A stretch of DNA of 64,000 bases from VRUE01 sp963727465. Lineage in GTDB: Bacteria; Actinomycetota; Thermoleophilia; Solirubrobacterales; 70-9. Below the pieces are notes generated by a model, which did not search any database, was not told where the DNA came from, and saw only the letters and a list, made by a program, of their open reading frames with translations. Positions 41,821-51,245 of the stretch are shown here, piece by piece. The translations under genes and the position numbers were made by a program. Within the stretch, counting starts at the first letter, position 1; each line of letters opens with the position of its first letter. Location of the stretch: positions 1-64,000 of the forward strand of contig CAVSGL010000004.1 in the NCBI GenBank assembly GCA_963727465.1, given 5' to 3'.

Positions 41821-43313
41821 AGCAACCCCCGCCCAAGCGGCAGCGTGAACGTGAACCCGGCATCTTGCTCGCCGTAAAGCCGTTGCAGCTCCAAGCGCGC
41901 CAGCGCCGCCGCGTGTTCAACCTCCGTAGCTGTCCGCTCCAACTCGTCCGCCGACCGCGCCGAGACAGTCACGTAACCGGCGAAGCGCATTTCCGCGTGA
42001 CCGTCCGCCAGCTCGTCCTCCCGCCGTGCCGCCGCTTGCTGGCGACGCCGGATGCGCGCCGTCGTCATAAACCCCTGCCGCTCACGCTGAATCTCGTCGG
42101 CAACCTCCGCCGTCCGCGCCGCCTCGGCTTTGCGGACGGCGATGGAATGCGCCACCGGCTCGATGCAGACCGCCACCGTCCGCAGGGCCGTCGTCTGCAT
42201 CAGCAGGGGCGTGAGGAACGCAGGCCCGACGTCGCTACGCGGCCAACTCGCGATCCAGAACGTCGCGTGCATCGCCGAATCGGTCCTGTAACTCGCCCAC
42301 GATGCCTCGTCGGCGACCGGACCCATCAGGGCCGGATCAACCCCCGCTCGATCCGGCTCGCCGAGCGCCGCGCGGGCGCGCGCTCGGCGCCCGAACGGAT
42401 CGAAGGCGTCCCGTATTGCCTCCGCATACCGTCGCGGCCTGAGCAGACCAAACACGGTCACTTCCGCGATCGACAACCGCTCGGCTAGGTTCTCCGCTTC
42501 CCGCAGAACCAGCTCGCAGGCCGCCTGCTCGCCTCCGCCCATCCGGCGCAGCTCCCGAGCTGCACGGCGCTCGTCAACTTGGAGCGCCAACAAAATCTCA
42601 TGCTCTTGAGTCGCCGGAGCCGCCGACTCGACAAGCTCGATGTAGGAGGCGACAAGGCCCGAATCGAGCGGCACGGCCCGATCCCTCTCCGCCTGCAAGT
42701 ACCCCGCCAGCTCATCCGCCTGAGCCGGAAGGGTCCGCTCGATCCATTGCACCCTCCGCACCGGGCTCCCGTCCCTTGCGAGGCTGGCGAGGACCGACCC
42801 CCACGCGGCTAGCTTCCGCTCCTGCGCGTCGGCATCGAGCAGGCCGAACGCCCCGGCTCGCACCGCGACGGCAACGGTGTACGTGCCCGCCGCGCGATCA
42901 TGGACGACGCCGACGCGATCATTTCCGTAAGGCGCTTCGACCAGCCGCAGGCCCGCCAGGTCGTCGGGCAGCGACGCCTCAGCGACCGTTGCCCCGTCCT
43001 CGGCCACTCGAAAACCGCCGCCCGGACTGCGCGAGCGATAGCCGCGCTCCTGCTCCCGCGTCCGGAGCGTCCAGCGGATCGCGATCGGCGCCCACGCCTC
43101 AAGCGTCCGGCCCTCGAAGGGCAGAAGCACGGCGCCGAGCGCACCGACCACCAGGAACAGCGCCACGGCCAGCCCGATCCAGTCCCGCAGCGCATACAGC
43201 GCCGCGAGTCCGAGCGCCGCCGCGCCCGCCACGACGAGGACCTGACCGAACGTCAACGGTCCGACCAGCCCTCGCCGCTCCAACGGCCCGAACCGATAGC
43301 GACGGCCGCTCAT
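41817..43313 (-). CDS. SCO6880-like conjugation protein (VirB3/VirB4 N-terminal type)
   Basis: 498 aa, widespread in actinobacterial type IV secretion operons. It begins RYRFGPLERRGLVGPLTFGQVLVVAGAAALGLAALY with two close membrane helices, then WTLRTREQERGYRS and a large cytoplasmic domain (ESAAPATQEHEILLALQVDERRAARELRRMGG, FGLLRPRRYAEAIRDAFDP, SWPRSDVGPAFLTPLLMQ, FMTTARIRRRQQAAARREDELADGHAEMRFAGYV). No P-loop is present. It is coupled by 4-nt overlaps to trbL-like and virB4-like genes. Probably the platform onto which the ATPase docks. Confidence 0.85.
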   Translation of the reverse strand: MSGRRYRFGPLERRGLVGPLTFGQVLVVAGAAALGLAALYALRDWIGLAVALFLVVGALGAVLLPFEGRTLEAWAPIAIRWTLRTREQERGYRSRSPGGGFRVAEDGATVAEASLPDDLAGLRLVEAPYGNDRVGVVHDRAAGTYTVAVAVRAGAFGLLDADAQERKLAAWGSVLASLARDGSPVRRVQWIERTLPAQADELAGYLQAERDRAVPLDSGLVASYIELVESAAPATQEHEILLALQVDERRAARELRRMGGGEQAACELVLREAENLAERLSIAEVTVFGLLRPRRYAEAIRDAFDPFGRRARARAALGEPDRAGVDPALMGPVADEASWASYRTDSAMHATFWIASWPRSDVGPAFLTPLLMQTTALRTVAVCIEPVAHSIAVRKAEAARTAEVADEIQRERQGFMTTARIRRRQQAAARREDELADGHAEMRFAGYVTVSARSADELERTATEVEHAAALARLELQRLYGEQDAGFTFTLPLGRGLL

Positions 43314-45043
43314 CGTTTCGCCTCCCCCGCTGAATCGGCACCGCCCGGCTCACGCGACGGCCGAGCCGGTTTGCTTCCCGATCCGGGCGCCGGACCACCC
43401 GCCGCCTCCGCCGGGCCGGGCGGCGAGCTCGCCGCTGGCGAGGACGCCGTCCGGCCTGATCCGCTCACCTCGCCCGTCGCGCCTTTCGGCGCCTCGGCGC
43501 CCTGGGGGCGCTGTGGCTTCGCCTCGCCGCCAGAGCTACCACCACTGGCCGCAGCGCCGGGCGAGTCACCGGCCGGACCGGCCACTCGCCCGGCGTCACC
43601 ACTTGCCGCCGTCGCGCCGCTCCCGGCAATTTGCTCCCCGCCCGTCTTCGCAGCTCGTGCCGCCCCGGCGCCAGCCGCTACCGGGAACGCCACGGCGCCT
43701 GCCGCGCTGCCGCTCGCTCCGGCCAAATCGCCAGCGCTCGCCGACCCACCGACCGCACTGCCGCTGCCCGGCCCGCCGAGAGAACCGCCACCCCGGCCCG
43801 CCGCACCCGAGCTTCCCCCGCCGCCGATGCTGCCGCCCGTCGCCTTCGAGCTGTTCACGGCCCAATTCGCCACCGCAGCCCGCCTCATCATCTGCACCGA
43901 TGACGCAAACTCGACCGTCCTCACCGACGCGCCGCCCGCGCTCTGACGATGGTACGCCGAGCTGACCGCGCCCTCGGCGAACGGGACCAGCTTGAACAGC
44001 ACGAATGGCGCGAAACAGGCCAGCAGCAGCAACGCACCCGCCGCCAGGACATGCTCGACTTCGCTGCCACTGTGTGCCAACAGGGATGCGGCCAGCGCGA
44101 TCACCCCGACGATCACGAACTTCGAGAAGACGACGACGATCAACAGCTCGCCCGTCCGCCGCAGCGCCGACATCCACCGAGGCCAAATCGACGCGGCGAT
44201 TGCCATCGGCATGAAAAGCGCCACCGCGTAGATAGCGGCATCGCGCATCAGCAGCTCGATCCAGACGAGGAACGCAGCAAACGCCGCGACCATCGCCGTG
44301 ATGAAGCCGACGAATAGCGGTACACCCACCGCACCTGCCGCCGTCCCGGCGCCCGGACCACCCGCCGCCGTTCCTGCCGCTGCCCCGGCGCCAGCTAGAC
44401 CCTCGATCGCGCTCTTGAAAAAGGCCCGCGTGTCGGCGGCCGTCGCGTGCGCGATGGCTTCCGAAAACCCGTCCGTCGTCGCGATCAGGAGCTGCACAAC
44501 GACGTAGGCCGCGCTCGTCGCGATGGCCGCGACGGGCACGTTCACCAGGAAGACCCGGACCAGCATTCCGCCATTGCCGCGGCCCAGGCTCTCCAGCACC
44601 GCGAAGATGATCATCAGCAACGCCAGCACGGTCGCGATGGACGCCATCTCGCGGTACTGGCGCAGAAACCCTTTGCTCAGCAGGTTCGGCGAGGTCGTCT
44701 TATTCGTCAGAACGACGACCTGGCCGAGCAGCCACGTCGCGCCGTCCGCCGCCCATGACGTGATCTGCTCGAAGATCCCCGAACCGACGGATTCCGCCGC
44801 GCTCTTGATCGGATCGAGCGGGTTCGGAGGCACACCGAGAACCGAATCGGTCACCGCGTCACACGCATCGCCGACCGGATTCCCGATCCCAATCGCGCCT
44901 CTGATCGGAGCCGCCGGAGCCACACCAATGTCGCAGGCGATATTCGCCTGCGCCTCCGGTGGCGCCGGATCGCCTAACGTCAACACCGCCGTCGCGACGA
45001 CCGCCACGCCGACCACCAGCACACACCTACGGAGCCACGCCAT
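43310..45043 (-). CDS. TrbL/VirB6-like channel protein
   Basis: Polytopic inner-membrane part of the mating channel (577 aa). A signal-like N-terminus (CVLVVGVAVVATAVLTLGDPAPPEAQA), then several helices (ASIATVLALLMIIFAVLESL, MLVRVFLVNVPVAAIATSAAYVVVQLLIAT, GFITAMVAAFAAFLVWIELLMRDAAIYAVALFMPMAIAASIWPRW, FVIVGVIALAASLLA), followed by about 180 residues rich in Gly/Ala/Ser/Pro without clear fold. The loop LRRTGELLIVVVFSKF is typical of TrbL. The disordered tail probably lies in the cytoplasm. Confidence 0.85.
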   Translation of the reverse strand: MAWLRRCVLVVGVAVVATAVLTLGDPAPPEAQANIACDIGVAPAAPIRGAIGIGNPVGDACDAVTDSVLGVPPNPLDPIKSAAESVGSGIFEQITSWAADGATWLLGQVVVLTNKTTSPNLLSKGFLRQYREMASIATVLALLMIIFAVLESLGRGNGGMLVRVFLVNVPVAAIATSAAYVVVQLLIATTDGFSEAIAHATAADTRAFFKSAIEGLAGAGAAAGTAAGGPGAGTAAGAVGVPLFVGFITAMVAAFAAFLVWIELLMRDAAIYAVALFMPMAIAASIWPRWMSALRRTGELLIVVVFSKFVIVGVIALAASLLAHSGSEVEHVLAAGALLLLACFAPFVLFKLVPFAEGAVSSAYHRQSAGGASVRTVEFASSVQMMRRAAVANWAVNSSKATGGSIGGGGSSGAAGRGGGSLGGPGSGSAVGGSASAGDLAGASGSAAGAVAFPVAAGAGAARAAKTGGEQIAGSGATAASGDAGRVAGPAGDSPGAAASGGSSGGEAKPQRPQGAEAPKGATGEVSGSGRTASSPAASSPPGPAEAAGGPAPGSGSKPARPSREPGGADSAGEAKR

Positions 45044-45680
45044 AGGAACGCAGCTCCTTCGTCAGTTGAATCAGACCGAGCCCTTCGCCTCCCGGTCGCG
45101 GGGACGCGAGCCGCGGCGTGGGCCCGAACGATGCCCGAGTGTTCGCGATCTTCCAGTCACCGCCCGTCCAGACCAGCACCGTCCGGGCAAGGCCGAAGAA
45201 CGCCGTTGGTTCGACCGCCGTGGCGTTTCCCAGCAAGGTGAAGCCCCACGTCTGCACGACAGCTCGGCGAAGGCTAAACGACAGCAGCCGATAGCCCACC
45301 GGCACGCCGAGATACGCACTCGGAACCTTGCCCCTCACCCCTTCCCCGAAAGCACCCGCCCGCAGCCGCGCGGCCCCGGGCGCGTTGGCTTTGAGCATCA
45401 CCGGAGCAAAGCCCGGCGTCGTAACCGCATCGATGCGCCGCCGCAGCTCCCCCGGGCGGAGAATCGCGCTATCCGCGAAGGCCCGCTGATAGTTCGCCGC
45501 CGCCACCGCGGCGCCCGCTCGCGTACGCGCGAAACCCACGCCGACCCCGGCCACCTGGCCTGCCGGTCCCGGCGTCAGAGCCGGTCGAGCCGCGACCGAC
45601 TCGTCCGGCCTCGGCGCCGTTATCCGGCCGAGCAAAACCCCGACGACTATGGCGGCGATCAACCCCGCGATCGTGCGCAT
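45027..45680 (-). CDS. Membrane-anchored conjugation protein of unknown role
   Basis: 217 aa. N-terminal anchor (TIAGLIAAIVVGVLLGRITAP) and an extracytoplasmic domain: AGVGVGFARTRAGAAVAAANYQRAFADSAIL, VPVGYRLLSFSLRRAVVQTWGFTLLGNATAVEPTAFFGLARTVLVWTGGDWKIANTRASFGPTP. The last part resembles the NTF2-like fold of VirB8/TcpC-type proteins, which is a plausible role, but similarity by eye is weak. ATG at 45680 overlaps the pilin-like gene stop by one base; its own stop overlaps the next gene by 17 nt. Confidence 0.7.
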   Translation of the reverse strand: MRTIAGLIAAIVVGVLLGRITAPRPDESVAARPALTPGPAGQVAGVGVGFARTRAGAAVAAANYQRAFADSAILRPGELRRRIDAVTTPGFAPVMLKANAPGAARLRAGAFGEGVRGKVPSAYLGVPVGYRLLSFSLRRAVVQTWGFTLLGNATAVEPTAFFGLARTVLVWTGGDWKIANTRASFGPTPRLASPRPGGEGLGLIQLTKELRSYGVAP

Positions 45681-46000
45681 CAGTGGACCGCCGATCCGGC
45701 GTCGAAGAAGAAGTTGATGATCGCCGCCGCAGCGCCGATTCCGAACGCCCCTCCAGCTCCCTTGAGCATCCGGGTCTTGCCGTCGTCCGCCTGGGCATAG
45801 TTGTTCGAGCGGCTGCCGAAACCCCACTGCGCAGCTCCCCAGATCACCACCCCCACGCAGGCCAGCAGGCCGAACGCCGCTGCCCCGTTGAGGATTTTCT
45901 GAGCGGCCGGACCACCCGGCAGCCCGTTCGAGTTCGGGTTGACGCTGACCTTCGCCGCAGCTTCAACCACGACGAGATACGCAAGCCGTAGAGCTGGCAT
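45680..46000 (-). CDS. Small pilin-like two-helix membrane protein (VirB2/TrbC-like position)
   Basis: 106 aa. VNPNSNGLPGGPAAQKILNGAAAFGLLACVGVVIWGAAQWGFGSRSNNYAQADDGKTRMLKGAGGAFGIGAAAAIINFFFDAG: two membrane helices with a short cytoplasmic loop, a pattern common in actinobacterial conjugation operons in the place of VirB2/TrbC. First gene of the transfer operon on the minus strand; AGGAGG lies 7 nt before the ATG. The promoter should lie in the 46001-46429 gap. Not proved to be a pilus subunit. Confidence 0.8.
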   Translation of the reverse strand: MPALRLAYLVVVEAAAKVSVNPNSNGLPGGPAAQKILNGAAAFGLLACVGVVIWGAAQWGFGSRSNNYAQADDGKTRMLKGAGGAFGIGAAAAIINFFFDAGSAVH

Positions 46001-46429
46001 TTTGAGCCTCCTGTTTCTGTCGCCTGTTGGTCACGCAGGCGGCAAACGTCAGAAGGCAGGGGTCCAACGCCCCCGGTAATTGCATGACACGCCCTCAGTT
46101 TTCTGCTCGCAACCGACCCTCCCCGATCGGCAGGAGACGGCCAACGCGGGCTTTCGACTCCGCCCGATCCGCGCATCCTGACCAAAAACTTATGCGCACT
46201 TGCACTCACATAGCCGTCATTCCAACCGCCAATTTCCACAAATCCGAATAGACGGATAACCGAGGGGCGTTCCAGCAGTCCATTTGACGTACTCGACTGT
46301 TTTGTTAACCACGTTAGAAGTCAGATCGGCGGAACGCCCACTTCCTCAGCGACCCGATTCAGGCGCTGAGAAGGAAGGGAGGCCATACCTGCCTCCCCTG
46401 AGCCACGATCGGCACAGGAAGGAGCAGGA
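46001..46429. other. Divergent control region between the transfer operon and the secreted protein gene
   Basis: No convincing gene in 429 nt. The DNA is less GC-rich near 46240-46320, where TTGACG (46284-46289) and TAACCA (46306-46311) with a 16-nt spacer could drive the gene at 46430. The leader of the pilin-like gene carries AGGAGG near 46010. Confidence 0.45.
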
Positions 46430-49318
46430 ATGTCCCCTCAGTCGAGTGGGCCGGAGCGAAATCCGGTCCCGATAGCCCTCTGCATGATGGTGGCCGCCTT
46501 CGTCGTTGCGGTGCTCTGCGCGGCGACGGCACACGCCGCCTACTACAAGACCCTTTACTGCGCCGCCGCAGACGGCTCGGGCAACCCCGTCAAGGGAGCC
46601 CGGCCGGGATTCTTCGACTTCACCGACGACTGCGGCACCGCCTACGGGGACCCGGCCGGGACCGGCGGGTTCCTCCGTCTGGAGGAGAACACGACCGGGA
46701 CGGCGGGCAACGAAGATGAGGCCAGCTACTCTTGGTGGCCGCCCTCGGGCGTCTCGATCGCCGCGGTTTCCGTCTACACCCGCGTTCCCGGCTACTTCAA
46801 CTCCGGCTGGCGTTCCCGCTTCTGGGGCGAAGGCTATGACGGCGGCGAATACAACGTCCTGATGCAGGGCTCCGGTGTCAACCCCGGCGGCATCTACGCC
46901 CCCGCGACCTCGAATTTCAACTACCACGCCTGGCCCTTCGGCAGCTACGGCGACTACAAGCGGCTTGTGTTCGCGATGACCTGCTACCGGCCGAACGGTT
47001 GCTCGCGCGAGGGCTGGAACGCCGCCGACGCCAACTCAATCGCAATCACCCTCAACGACAAGTCAGACGCCCACGTCAACTGGGAAGGCACTTCGCACGT
47101 CCTCGCTGGCGACTGGGTCAAAGGCAACAACGCGATCGCCTGGCGCGAATCCGATCAAGGCTCGGGCCTGCGCTTCTCGCGCCTCAAGGTAGACGGCTCG
47201 ACCCCCTCCGACGGGACGATCGACTACCAGGCAAATGGCGGCTGTAGGACGGGTCACTCCGACGCGAACACCGAGTTCGCCCGCGACTTCACGCCATGCA
47301 CGCAGGGTCCCTACCTGCGTTACTACCCGCTGCGGACCGAATGGTTCTCTGACGGCTCCCACCAGATCGCGATCTGCGTGCAGGACTTTGCGCAGTACCA
47401 ACATCTCGGCGGAACGGCCACCGAGTCCTGCGACGGCCGCACGATCCACACCGACAACTCAGCCCCGGGGGAACCCCCGTCACTTGGAGTCACCAGTACG
47501 AACCCCAACCGCTATCTGGATCATTTCGGAGCGCAATTCTCGCTCCCTCAGAACGCCGGGAGCCCAATCGTCGGGGTCCACTACTACGTAACCGAAGACG
47601 CAACGGGCGATGTCGTCAAAGCCCCGATCACCGTTTCGGCCACGAACCCGACGACGATTTCCGGCATCGAAGGACCGACCGCGCCCGGCGCCTACACGCT
47701 GCACCTCGCCTTAGAGGATCAGGTCGGCTTTACGGGCGCCTACTCGACCGCCCCGATCCCGCACGACACGACGCCGCCCGCGGCTCCGCAGAACCTTCAC
47801 GTCCTCGGCACCACGGCCCGTCGCGTTGCTGCATTCGGCGTGAGCTGGCAGAACGCCGTCGATGCGGGCTCACCTATTGACGCCGCCCACTACAACATCG
47901 TTGACGGTTCCGGCAACGTCGTCCAGGCCGCCCGGACCCTCAACGGCGAAAGGATCGACACCATTCATGACATTGACACCCCGGCGCAAGCCGGGGATTA
48001 CAAAGTTCATGTGTGGCTCTCCGATTCAGAGGGCAACGTGGGCGTTCCGGCGACGGTCGCCGTGCCACGCGACACGACGCCGCCCGCGGCTCCGCAGAAC
48101 CTTCACGTCCTCGGCACCACGGCCCGTCGCGTTGCTGCATTCGGCGTGAGCTGGCAGAACGCCGTCGATGCGGGCTCACCTATTGACGCCGCCCACTACA
48201 ACATCGTTGACGGTTCCGGCAACGTCGTCCAGGCCGCCCGGACCCTCAACGGCGAAAGGATCGACACCATTCATGACATTGACACCCCGGCGCAAGCCGG
48301 GGATTACAAAGTTCATGTGTGGCTCTCCGATTCAGAGGGCAACGTGGGCGTTCCGGCGACGGTCGCCGTGCCACGCGACACGACGCCGCCCGCGGCTCCG
48401 CAGGACGTGTCAATTACCCCGCCATCGACGCCTCGCTCTGCGCAGGGCTTCGACGTGCAATGGCGCAACATCGCCGACGACGGCTCACCTATCGACGCCG
48501 CGCACTATCGAATCCTCGGCCAAAACGGCAACGTCGTCGTATCGACCGAAACGATCAGCGGCACCAGCCCCGAGGCGATTCCGAATCTCGACACGCCCCG
48601 CAGTCGCGGCGCCTTCACCCTCGAACTATGGCTATCGGACGCCGAGGGCAACAACGGAGCCCCGATCAAGGCTCCGCTCTCGTTTAGCTGCGTCCGCGCC
48701 GATGGCACCGCCGGAGCCGACCTGACCGCAGGGCTCGGCCGCAAGCGACACCGCAGGCTGAAGGTCCCACAGGGCCGCGGTGCCCCGCTGCGCGGAAACC
48801 TCACCGGAGCCAGCGGCGCCGTGGCCGGCGCTCCCGTCTGCGTGTTCGGCCGCGTCGTCACCCAGGACACCCCGCAATTCCTCGGCGTCGCTCTAACCGG
48901 CGCCAACGGCGCCTACAGGTTCGGCCTCCCGGCCGGACCGTCGCGCGAAATCACGGCCATCTACCGGCCCGATTCGCGCGAACTGACCGCCAGCACCGTC
49001 CTCGCATCGCGGGTTCGGCCAACCCTCCACCTTCTGCGCAGGCCGGTCCACAACAAGGGATATGCCGTATTCAAGGGCCGCATCCCTGGCCCTGACAACG
49101 CCGGAGTCGTTCTTGTCCTACAGGCAAAAAGCGGAAAGGGTTGGCGTGTCATCCGGCGCTACCGGACCCACAAGGGCGGTCGGTTCCTCATGCGGTATCG
49201 CTTTACGCAGACGTTCCGGCCGACCACCTACATCATGCGCATCGAGGTTCCCTGGCAACGCGGCTACCCGCGGCTACCCGGCGCCTCTCGGCGCATCGAA
49301 GTCCCGGTACGTCCGTAG
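46430..49318 (+). CDS. Large secreted repeat protein (surface or adhesin-like)
   Basis: 962 aa. A Sec signal peptide with hydrophobic core ALCMMVAAFVVAVLCAATAHA, an N-terminal domain of about 300 residues with several Cys and many aromatic residues (YYKTLYCAAADGSGNPVKGARPGFFDFTDDCG, NYHAWPFGSYGDYKRLVFAMTCYRPNGC), then three Fn3/Ig-like repeats of 102 residues, each opening DTTPPAAPQ, and a C-terminal part with two beta-rich domains (GAYRFGLPAGPSREITAIYRPDSRELT). The first two repeats are encoded by identical 306-bp DNA. No LPXTG. In a conjugative element it may help cell contact; this is inference. GGAAGGA lies 8 nt before the ATG. Confidence 0.8.
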   Translation: MSPQSSGPERNPVPIALCMMVAAFVVAVLCAATAHAAYYKTLYCAAADGSGNPVKGARPGFFDFTDDCGTAYGDPAGTGGFLRLEENTTGTAGNEDEASYSWWPPSGVSIAAVSVYTRVPGYFNSGWRSRFWGEGYDGGEYNVLMQGSGVNPGGIYAPATSNFNYHAWPFGSYGDYKRLVFAMTCYRPNGCSREGWNAADANSIAITLNDKSDAHVNWEGTSHVLAGDWVKGNNAIAWRESDQGSGLRFSRLKVDGSTPSDGTIDYQANGGCRTGHSDANTEFARDFTPCTQGPYLRYYPLRTEWFSDGSHQIAICVQDFAQYQHLGGTATESCDGRTIHTDNSAPGEPPSLGVTSTNPNRYLDHFGAQFSLPQNAGSPIVGVHYYVTEDATGDVVKAPITVSATNPTTISGIEGPTAPGAYTLHLALEDQVGFTGAYSTAPIPHDTTPPAAPQNLHVLGTTARRVAAFGVSWQNAVDAGSPIDAAHYNIVDGSGNVVQAARTLNGERIDTIHDIDTPAQAGDYKVHVWLSDSEGNVGVPATVAVPRDTTPPAAPQNLHVLGTTARRVAAFGVSWQNAVDAGSPIDAAHYNIVDGSGNVVQAARTLNGERIDTIHDIDTPAQAGDYKVHVWLSDSEGNVGVPATVAVPRDTTPPAAPQDVSITPPSTPRSAQGFDVQWRNIADDGSPIDAAHYRILGQNGNVVVSTETISGTSPEAIPNLDTPRSRGAFTLELWLSDAEGNNGAPIKAPLSFSCVRADGTAGADLTAGLGRKRHRRLKVPQGRGAPLRGNLTGASGAVAGAPVCVFGRVVTQDTPQFLGVALTGANGAYRFGLPAGPSREITAIYRPDSRELTASTVLASRVRPTLHLLRRPVHNKGYAVFKGRIPGPDNAGVVLVLQAKSGKGWRVIRRYRTHKGGRFLMRYRFTQTFRPTTYIMRIEVPWQRGYPRLPGASRRIEVPVRP
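47765..48376 (+). repeat. Two identical 306-bp tandem repeats in the secreted protein gene
   Basis: 47765-48070 and 48071-48376 appear identical base for base; a third, diverged unit follows from 48377. Each encodes one 102-residue domain. Identity at silent sites shows recent duplication or gene conversion. Confidence 0.95.
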
Positions 49319-49375
49319 CGCGACCTCACGAGCAACGGCGGCGGGGTGCAGCCCTGCCGCCCGCTCCTTTCGCCG

Positions 49376-50596
49376 ATGCGCCGTCCTACTCATTCCAAGA
49401 GAACCACGACCACCCGTGGTCTCACCCCAGCTCAATACCGCGAGGCTGAACGCGGCTTGAAGCTCATGCTCGCCAAAAAGTTCTCTGCCGTCTGGATTCA
49501 GGACAACACCGCGGACCTTCTCACACAGGCGAACATCGAGTACGCGGAATGGCTCTGCGAAAACCCGCCCGCTCGAAAGCCTGTCGGATGGGTACTCACT
49601 TGCGCCTACCGGCGCGCGCTCAACCTCCTCGATACCGAAACGCGCAGACCACCCACGGCGCCCCTGGACTCGATATTTCACCTGCCCGACGACTCGGCGC
49701 CCACACCCGAGCAGATCGCGCTCGACAACGACCGGCAGCGCCGCCTCCGCGAAGCCATGCAACACCTTCCGTCCAAGGAGGCTCAACTACTCGCCCTGAT
49801 CTACTACGAAGACTGCTCGATCAGGGAGGCCGGTCGTCAGCTTGGCTGGCGAAAGTCCGCCGCCGACCGCCATCACGCCGCCGCAATGGCGAAAATGCTC
49901 GCCCTCATCGGCGACCCGAAGCTACTCAGCGGCGCCATGATCGGCCCCGCGGCGTCGGCCTACGTTCACGGTGACGCCCACCACCGCATCGACTCCGCGA
50001 CCCAAGTCGCGTTTCGCACCCTCTCTCACGCCTACGCTGCCGCCTCAGAACGGGTCGAGGTCGTCGCTCACCGAAGCGCCGATCTCGCCCGCCGGGTTGC
50101 GCCGTTCTCCGACTCTGCGAACGTCGCTGCTACCGGCGGCGCCGCCCGCGTCGCGGCTCACTGTGGAGCTGCCGCCAGCATCGCCGTATGCGGCCTGCTC
50201 GCGGCTCCCGCCGTCGAGCAGGGTCTAGAAGCCTTGGGCCGGTCACACCCCGCCCGCTCACCGGCCCGACACGCCAAGCCGCAGCGGGCGGCCTCGCGCG
50301 ACCGGGCGCCCGGACCCCCATCGACCACGACGCCAACCTCGCCGACGCCAACTGCGCCATCCCAGGCCGCTGCGGAACGCCACCGCATCCAACGGCGCGA
50401 ACGACGCGCCCGCGCCACCAGCCCGCCCGCTCGCGCGAGCGGGCACCAGAGCGCAAGCGAGTTCGGTGACAACAATGTGGAACCGAGCGGGAGTGAATCG
50501 GCGCCGTCCAGTGAAGCCGCGCCCGCACCCGCCGCGCCGCCGCGCGCCGACCACGGCAACGCAGCTCCGTCCTCCGGGCCGGAGTTTGGGCTTTAG
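49376..50596 (+). CDS. Sigma-70-like protein with hydrophobic segment and C-terminal tail ending EFGL
   Basis: 406 aa from the ATG at 49376. Residues about 35-95 resemble sigma region 2 (AEWLCENPPARKPVGWVLTCAYRRALNLLDTETRR), and 120-175 region 4 with a helix-turn-helix (REAMQHLPSKEAQLLALIYYEDCSIREAGRQLGWRKSAADRHHAAAMAKM). Near 258-283 lies one moderately hydrophobic segment (CGAAASIAVCGLLAAPAV). About 120 disordered Pro/Ser/Ala-rich residues follow, with SEFGDN inside and PEFGL as the end. The layout suggests a membrane-held sigma factor whose tail faces outside. It may control the transfer genes. The membrane call is not certain. Confidence 0.7.
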   Translation: MRRPTHSKRTTTTRGLTPAQYREAERGLKLMLAKKFSAVWIQDNTADLLTQANIEYAEWLCENPPARKPVGWVLTCAYRRALNLLDTETRRPPTAPLDSIFHLPDDSAPTPEQIALDNDRQRRLREAMQHLPSKEAQLLALIYYEDCSIREAGRQLGWRKSAADRHHAAAMAKMLALIGDPKLLSGAMIGPAASAYVHGDAHHRIDSATQVAFRTLSHAYAAASERVEVVAHRSADLARRVAPFSDSANVAATGGAARVAAHCGAAASIAVCGLLAAPAVEQGLEALGRSHPARSPARHAKPQRAASRDRAPGPPSTTTPTSPTPTAPSQAAAERHRIQRRERRARATSPPARASGHQSASEFGDNNVEPSGSESAPSSEAAPAPAAPPRADHGNAAPSSGPEFGL

Positions 50597-50772
50597 AAGC
50601 CTCCCGCGACCTGCCCTGGACGCTTCATTCTGTCCTCGGCTCCGCCTGGCGCAAGGTCGCTTCGCTTCCTTCCCCTCGCTGCGCTCAGTGCGCCCGGCGT
50701 TCGTCCGAGAACTGATTGCGCTTACCAGGGCAGGTGAGCGCCTGCCAGATCCGCGAACAAAGGGAGTTCACG

Positions 50773-51153
50773 ATGGGCAGCGAGAACAGCAGCATCACGC
50801 CGGAGCAACTGATCGAGCAATTCTGTGACGACCGCGCCTGCGGCCTTCGACCCGACCCCGGCACGACCGAGCAGGAGAACGGAATGCGCGTTAGTCGCGG
50901 CTGGTGCGGCTATATCGGCGGGCGTGGGGATTACCTGACCGTTGGCTTCGATGATGGGTACTCGTTCATGGACTACCTCGCCGAGCGTGGCTGGGTGCCG
51001 GTCCACGACCGGGGCACCTGGCCCTACGTCGTCTATTGCGTTTGGTGTTCCGGTGATCTGCGAGCCATCGTCGAGTATTGCGAAGGCGACCTGACCCTTT
51101 GGGAGTTCCCCGACGAGGCAAAGGCACGCGAGTTCGCCGACACGCTCAACTAG
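50773..51153 (+). CDS. Hypothetical ICE protein
   Basis: 126 aa from the ATG at 50773, with GGGAG 7 nt away. It contains ITPEQLIEQFCDDRACGLRPDPGTTEQENGMRVSRGWCGYIGGRGDYLTVGFDDGYSFMDYLAERGWVPVHDRGTWPYVVYCVWCSGDLRAIVEYCEGDLTLWEF: acidic, aromatic-rich and with six Cys, clearly coding. No family recognised and no membrane segment. The 176 nt before it hold nothing I can identify. A small inverted repeat (51162-51185) follows the stop and could be a terminator. Confidence 0.7.
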   Translation: MGSENSSITPEQLIEQFCDDRACGLRPDPGTTEQENGMRVSRGWCGYIGGRGDYLTVGFDDGYSFMDYLAERGWVPVHDRGTWPYVVYCVWCSGDLRAIVEYCEGDLTLWEFPDEAKAREFADTLN

Positions 51154-51245
51154 GCATCCGGGGCGCCGTCCAGAGCGGCGGCGCCTCGCACTCGGCCTAA
51201 TTTCCGGGGGCGCCGACCCCCCCTTTCCTGACGGGCTCTCTCACG

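Noticed and set aside
45844..46239. 131-codon minus frame over the transfer operon promoter region
   Set aside because: Poor composition, overlaps the pilin-like gene in another frame and has no ribosome site.
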